Part shown: positions 60,736 through 64,000 of the stretch, one piece after another
How positions within the stretch are numbered: position 1 is the stretch's first letter
Layout of the letters: each line of letters opens with the position of its first letter
Source of the DNA: an uncultured Aquimarina sp.
GTDB lineage: Bacteria; Bacteroidota; Bacteroidia; Flavobacteriales; Flavobacteriaceae
Direction: 5' to 3'
Length of the DNA: 64,000 nucleotides
NCBI GenBank assembly: GCA_947499005.1
Contig: CANMML010000019.1
Location: forward strand, 17,411 to 81,410
The notes under the pieces: generated by a model
The model's database searches: none
Told to the model about the DNA's origin: nothing
Seen by the model: only the letters and a program-made list of their open reading frames with translations
Translations under genes and position numbers: made by a program

Positions 60736-61560
60736 TTAATGGTCTACTTCTGCAACCGATGTCTTTAATTTTTTAAAACCAGTTTTTAGCGCTTCAAAAA
60801 CTCGTTCTTTAAAGGTGTCATCCAATTCCGATTCTACGTCTAGAAGCAGTGCAGATGCATCGATTGTGTTAGATGTTAAGATTCTTTCTGTGGTGATTTC
60901 TAATTGTGCTTTTCGTAGTAGCTGTTCGATTTCATCATCAGTTACAGCTTGATTTTGATTTTGTAAAGAACTAACGATTGAAGCTACTTCTTTAATTTTA
61001 TGACTAATTTCAATTTGCAATTCATCGTTAAGAATGTCACTATTACCATTGTTTTGTGCTAGTGTTTCATTTTGTACTATTTTATTTACACTATAATTTT
61101 TTTGAGAATTCTTTGCATTAAGTTTTGAAATCTTAGAGGATGAATTATCAGCAGAGGCTTTAGTGTTTGTAATTTGTGTAACACCAGATAAAGAAGTTGT
61201 CTTTTCTTCTTGCTGAATCAAATTTGTAGCAACTATTTGCTCCTTTTGTTTTTCTAGAGAAGGTGTAGTTTCTTTAGATGGAGTATCGCCACTTTCTAAA
61301 CTATCGATTACTACATATTGCTCTTTGGTTATAGGAGAGTCGTTGGTAGAATCCAATAGAAAAGGTAAAGCCAATAATATACCAATGATACTAGCTGCAA
61401 TTCCTCCAATCCATAACCTGTAGTTTTTTGTTTTTCGTTTTCGAGAAACAGCATACGTATCCAACTGCGAAGATAGACGACTCCAGCTATCGTTAGAAGG
61501 CGATATAGCGCGCTGTTCTAACTTCTCTCTAAATTCATCTTCATATTTTAATGGCGCCAT
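60736..61560 (-). CDS. Single-pass anti-sigma-like membrane protein
   Basis: Cytosolic N-term, one TM (LWIGGIAASIIGILLALPFLL), low-complexity periplasmic part; overlaps the sigma factor 3' end. Confidence 0.6.
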   Translation of the reverse strand: MAPLKYEDEFREKLEQRAISPSNDSWSRLSSQLDTYAVSRKRKTKNYRLWIGGIAASIIGILLALPFLLDSTNDSPITKEQYVVIDSLESGDTPSKETTPSLEKQKEQIVATNLIQQEEKTTSLSGVTQITNTKASADNSSSKISKLNAKNSQKNYSVNKIVQNETLAQNNGNSDILNDELQIEISHKIKEVASIVSSLQNQNQAVTDDEIEQLLRKAQLEITTERILTSNTIDASALLLDVESELDDTFKERVFEALKTGFKKLKTSVAEVDH

Positions 61561-62110
61561 GATTTGTCGTATTTAATTCTTTTATTTTTTGTTGTAAAAG
61601 CTTTCTCGCTTTAAAAAGTTGAGACTTTGATGTGCTTTCACTGATATCTAGCATTTTAGCGATTTCCAAATGTTTATACCCTTCGATAGCATATAAAACG
61701 AATACTGTTTTGTAGCCTTCTGGTAATCGATCGATGACTTCTTGAATTTGATCAACATCGATTACCATAGAAATATTATTCCAAGAAGCTTCGGAAGTGA
61801 TCATGATGTCTTCGGTAAAGAATAACTTTTTTTGCTTTCTTAAATGAGAAATACATTCATTGATCATAATTCTTCGAATCCAGCCTTCAAAGTTCCCCTC
61901 AAAGGCAAACTTTTTTAGGTTTACAAAAACCTTCAGAAAACCATTTAACATTACTTCTTCTGCAAAGTGTATGTCTTTAATATACCTACGGCAAACACTC
62001 AGCATTTTTGAAGCATAATTATGATACAATTGATGTTGCGCTTCTCTATCTTGTTGCGCAGCTTTCTTTATAAGCGCTGTATCATTTTTATGAAATGGAA
62101 TAATTTTCAA
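61541..62110 (-). CDS. RNA polymerase sigma-70/ECF-type factor
   Basis: NGFLKVFVNLKKFAFEGNFEGWIRRIMINECISHLRKQKK; RLPEGYKTVFVLYAIEGYKHLEIAKMLDISESTSKSQLFKARKLLQQKI. Confidence 0.92.
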   Translation of the reverse strand: MKIIPFHKNDTALIKKAAQQDREAQHQLYHNYASKMLSVCRRYIKDIHFAEEVMLNGFLKVFVNLKKFAFEGNFEGWIRRIMINECISHLRKQKKLFFTEDIMITSEASWNNISMVIDVDQIQEVIDRLPEGYKTVFVLYAIEGYKHLEIAKMLDISESTSKSQLFKARKLLQQKIKELNTTNHGAIKI

Positions 62111-62247
62111 CAGTAAATTGGTTACGTTAGACTCTCTATTAACATAGACGCAATTAATTTAAGAATAGTTGCCTGGCATATAATATATTTTAAAGATATT
62201 CTTGAAATAGGAGAGGAGAGTTCTTGTTTTTTTTTAAGAAAAATATT

Positions 62248-63371
62248 GTGGTGTATTACATTCAAAGTTCTATTTTTATGTGAGGATTCACAGGCTAAGT
62301 GTTGCTCAAAGAAGAAGTCTAGGTGTTGTGAATTGCTTTCAAAGTTCTATTTTTATGTGAGGATTCACAGGATAATACGGTAGATTCTGTTGTAGGGCAA
62401 GGTTGTGAATTGCTTTCAAAGTTCTATTTTTATGTGAGGATTCACAGGTTGAATGAGCTTGTTAAGTCAATCCTCCTCGTTGTGAATTGCTTTCAAAGTT
62501 CTATTTTTATGTGAGGATTCACAGGCCATGCTAATGGTCTAACGAATAACCAACCGTTGTGAATTGCTTTCAAAGTTCTATTTTTATGTGAGGATTCACA
62601 GGTGGCATAACACCAAATGTAGCAGCGATTAAGTTGTGAATTGCTTTCAAAGTTCTATTTTTATGTGAGGATTCACAGGGGAAGTCCCCAAATAGCTACT
62701 AATCCAATGTTGTGAATTGCTTTCAAAGTTCTATTTTTATGTGAGGATTCACAGGCCAATTCTTTGTGCCAATTCTTTGTTTGGAGTTGTGAATTGCTTT
62801 CAAAGTTCTATTTTTATGTGAGGATTCACAGGTACTCCATCAACAATGTGGCCTATATGCTCGTTGTGAATTGCTTTCAAAGTTCTATTTTTATGTGAGG
62901 ATTCACAGGACTAGGTGAGCCATCTATGGATAACGAATAGTTGTGAATTGCTTTCAAAGTTCTATTTTTATGTGAGGATTCACAGGTGACACTAACGATC
63001 TAATTTGTTTATTTGAGTTGTGAATTGCTTTCAAAGTTCTATTTTTATGTGAGGATTCACAGGTTTCAATTGTTAAACATTGATATATTATTTGTTGTGA
63101 ATTGCTTTCAAAGTTCTATTTTTATGTGAGGATTCACAGGTATAGCATAAACAACACTTGCAAGTTTAGCGTTGTGAATTGCTTTCAAAGTTCTATTTTT
63201 ATGTGAGGATTCACAGGGTTAAGGTGTTTTTTAGTTTAAAGGCGACAGTTGTGAATTGCTTTCAAAGTTCTATTTTTATGTGAGGATTCACAGGATTCCC
63301 ATATTTAATGAAATAATCCTGTATGTTGTGAATTGCTTTCAAAGTTCTATTTTTATGTGAGGATTCACAGG
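62248..63371 (+). CRISPR. CRISPR array, type II-C-like: 15 repeats of 47 bp, 14 spacers
   Basis: Consensus GTTGTGAATTGCTTTCAAAGTTCTATTTTTATGTGAGGATTCACAGG, period about 77 bp. Starts: 62248 (degenerate, 4 mismatches), 62325, 62402, 62479, 62556, 62633, 62709, 62786, 62863, 62940, 63017, 63094, 63171, 63248, 63325. Spacers 30 bp except spacer 6 (29 bp). Confidence 0.99.
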
Positions 63372-63423
63372 ATACCTGTCGTAAGCCTTGACTTTACTAA
63401 GGTTTTTAACCTTGTTCAAATTG

Positions 63424-63475
63424 AAAAAACGATGCTTATGGTGTTCTTTTACTAGAATACAAGCATCGTTTTTTT
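63424..63475. terminator. Bidirectional terminator-like hairpin between array and cas2
   Basis: AAAAAACGATGCTT...AAGCATCGTTTTTT stem with an inner GTGTTCT/AGAATAC extension. Confidence 0.75.
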
Positions 63476-63478
63476 ATT

Positions 63479-63844
<366 letters not shown>

Positions 63845-64000
63845 TCAGGCAGTAATATTTTTCTTGAATGTCCGGTATAGCAATCATAAAGACTTTGAGT
63901 CGTTCTACTTACCGCATTCATAAGCTACCGTCTGGACACATCTTTAAAAAGCAACCAGCCTTGCATTATTGAGGCGAATTTTTGGAGTCCAATCCAGAAA

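Noticed and set aside
63930-63972. Candidate tracrRNA anti-repeat (ctttaaaaagcaa vs expected CTTTGAAAGCAATTCACAAC)
   Set aside because: Only about 12 nt match with an inserted base, no TTCACAAC continuation, and the window ends before any terminator could be seen.
63868-63972. 34-aa plus-strand ORF MSGIAIIKTLSRSTYRIHKLPSGHIFKKQPALHY
   Set aside because: Too short, no recognised family or promoter; may simply be chance in the cas2 upstream gap.

Overview
Chromosomal window from a marine-type Flavobacteriaceae (Bacteroidota) genome. Most of it is conserved housekeeping content: proS, rpsT, mgsA, folC with tonB/exbD/exbB, nhaB, rlmF, a BamA/TamA-like gene, dapD, def, ruvX, pyrG, yidC, mdh, an ompA-like gene, and two identical tRNA pairs (Glu-UUC x2, Val-UAC x2). 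Accessory content: (i) an agar/porphyran-degradation cluster at about 3.0-18.2 kb with two GH16 and two very large GH86 enzymes carrying CBM6, Ig-like (BIG2) and T9SS C-terminal domains, with no SusC/SusD inside the cluster; (ii) an XRE/S24 repressor with a divergent small gene and paired candidate operators; (iii) a TetR regulator next to an SDR gene, sharing a palindromic operator; (iv) a sigma-70/ECF, anti-sigma-like and beta-barrel operon; (v) a CRISPR array at the right end (15 repeats of 47 bp, 14 spacers) next to a type II-C-like cas2. The strongest signals are regulatory. Three promoters in the window share the architecture TTG-N19-TAnnTTTG, and every intact CRISPR repeat contains the same layout (TTG-N19-TATTTTTA). 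This suggests each repeat carries its own promoter. The only degenerate repeat is mutated solely in the half predicted to be dispensable, which raises a testable question about array polarity. All calls come from reading sequence and ORF translations; no homology search was run.
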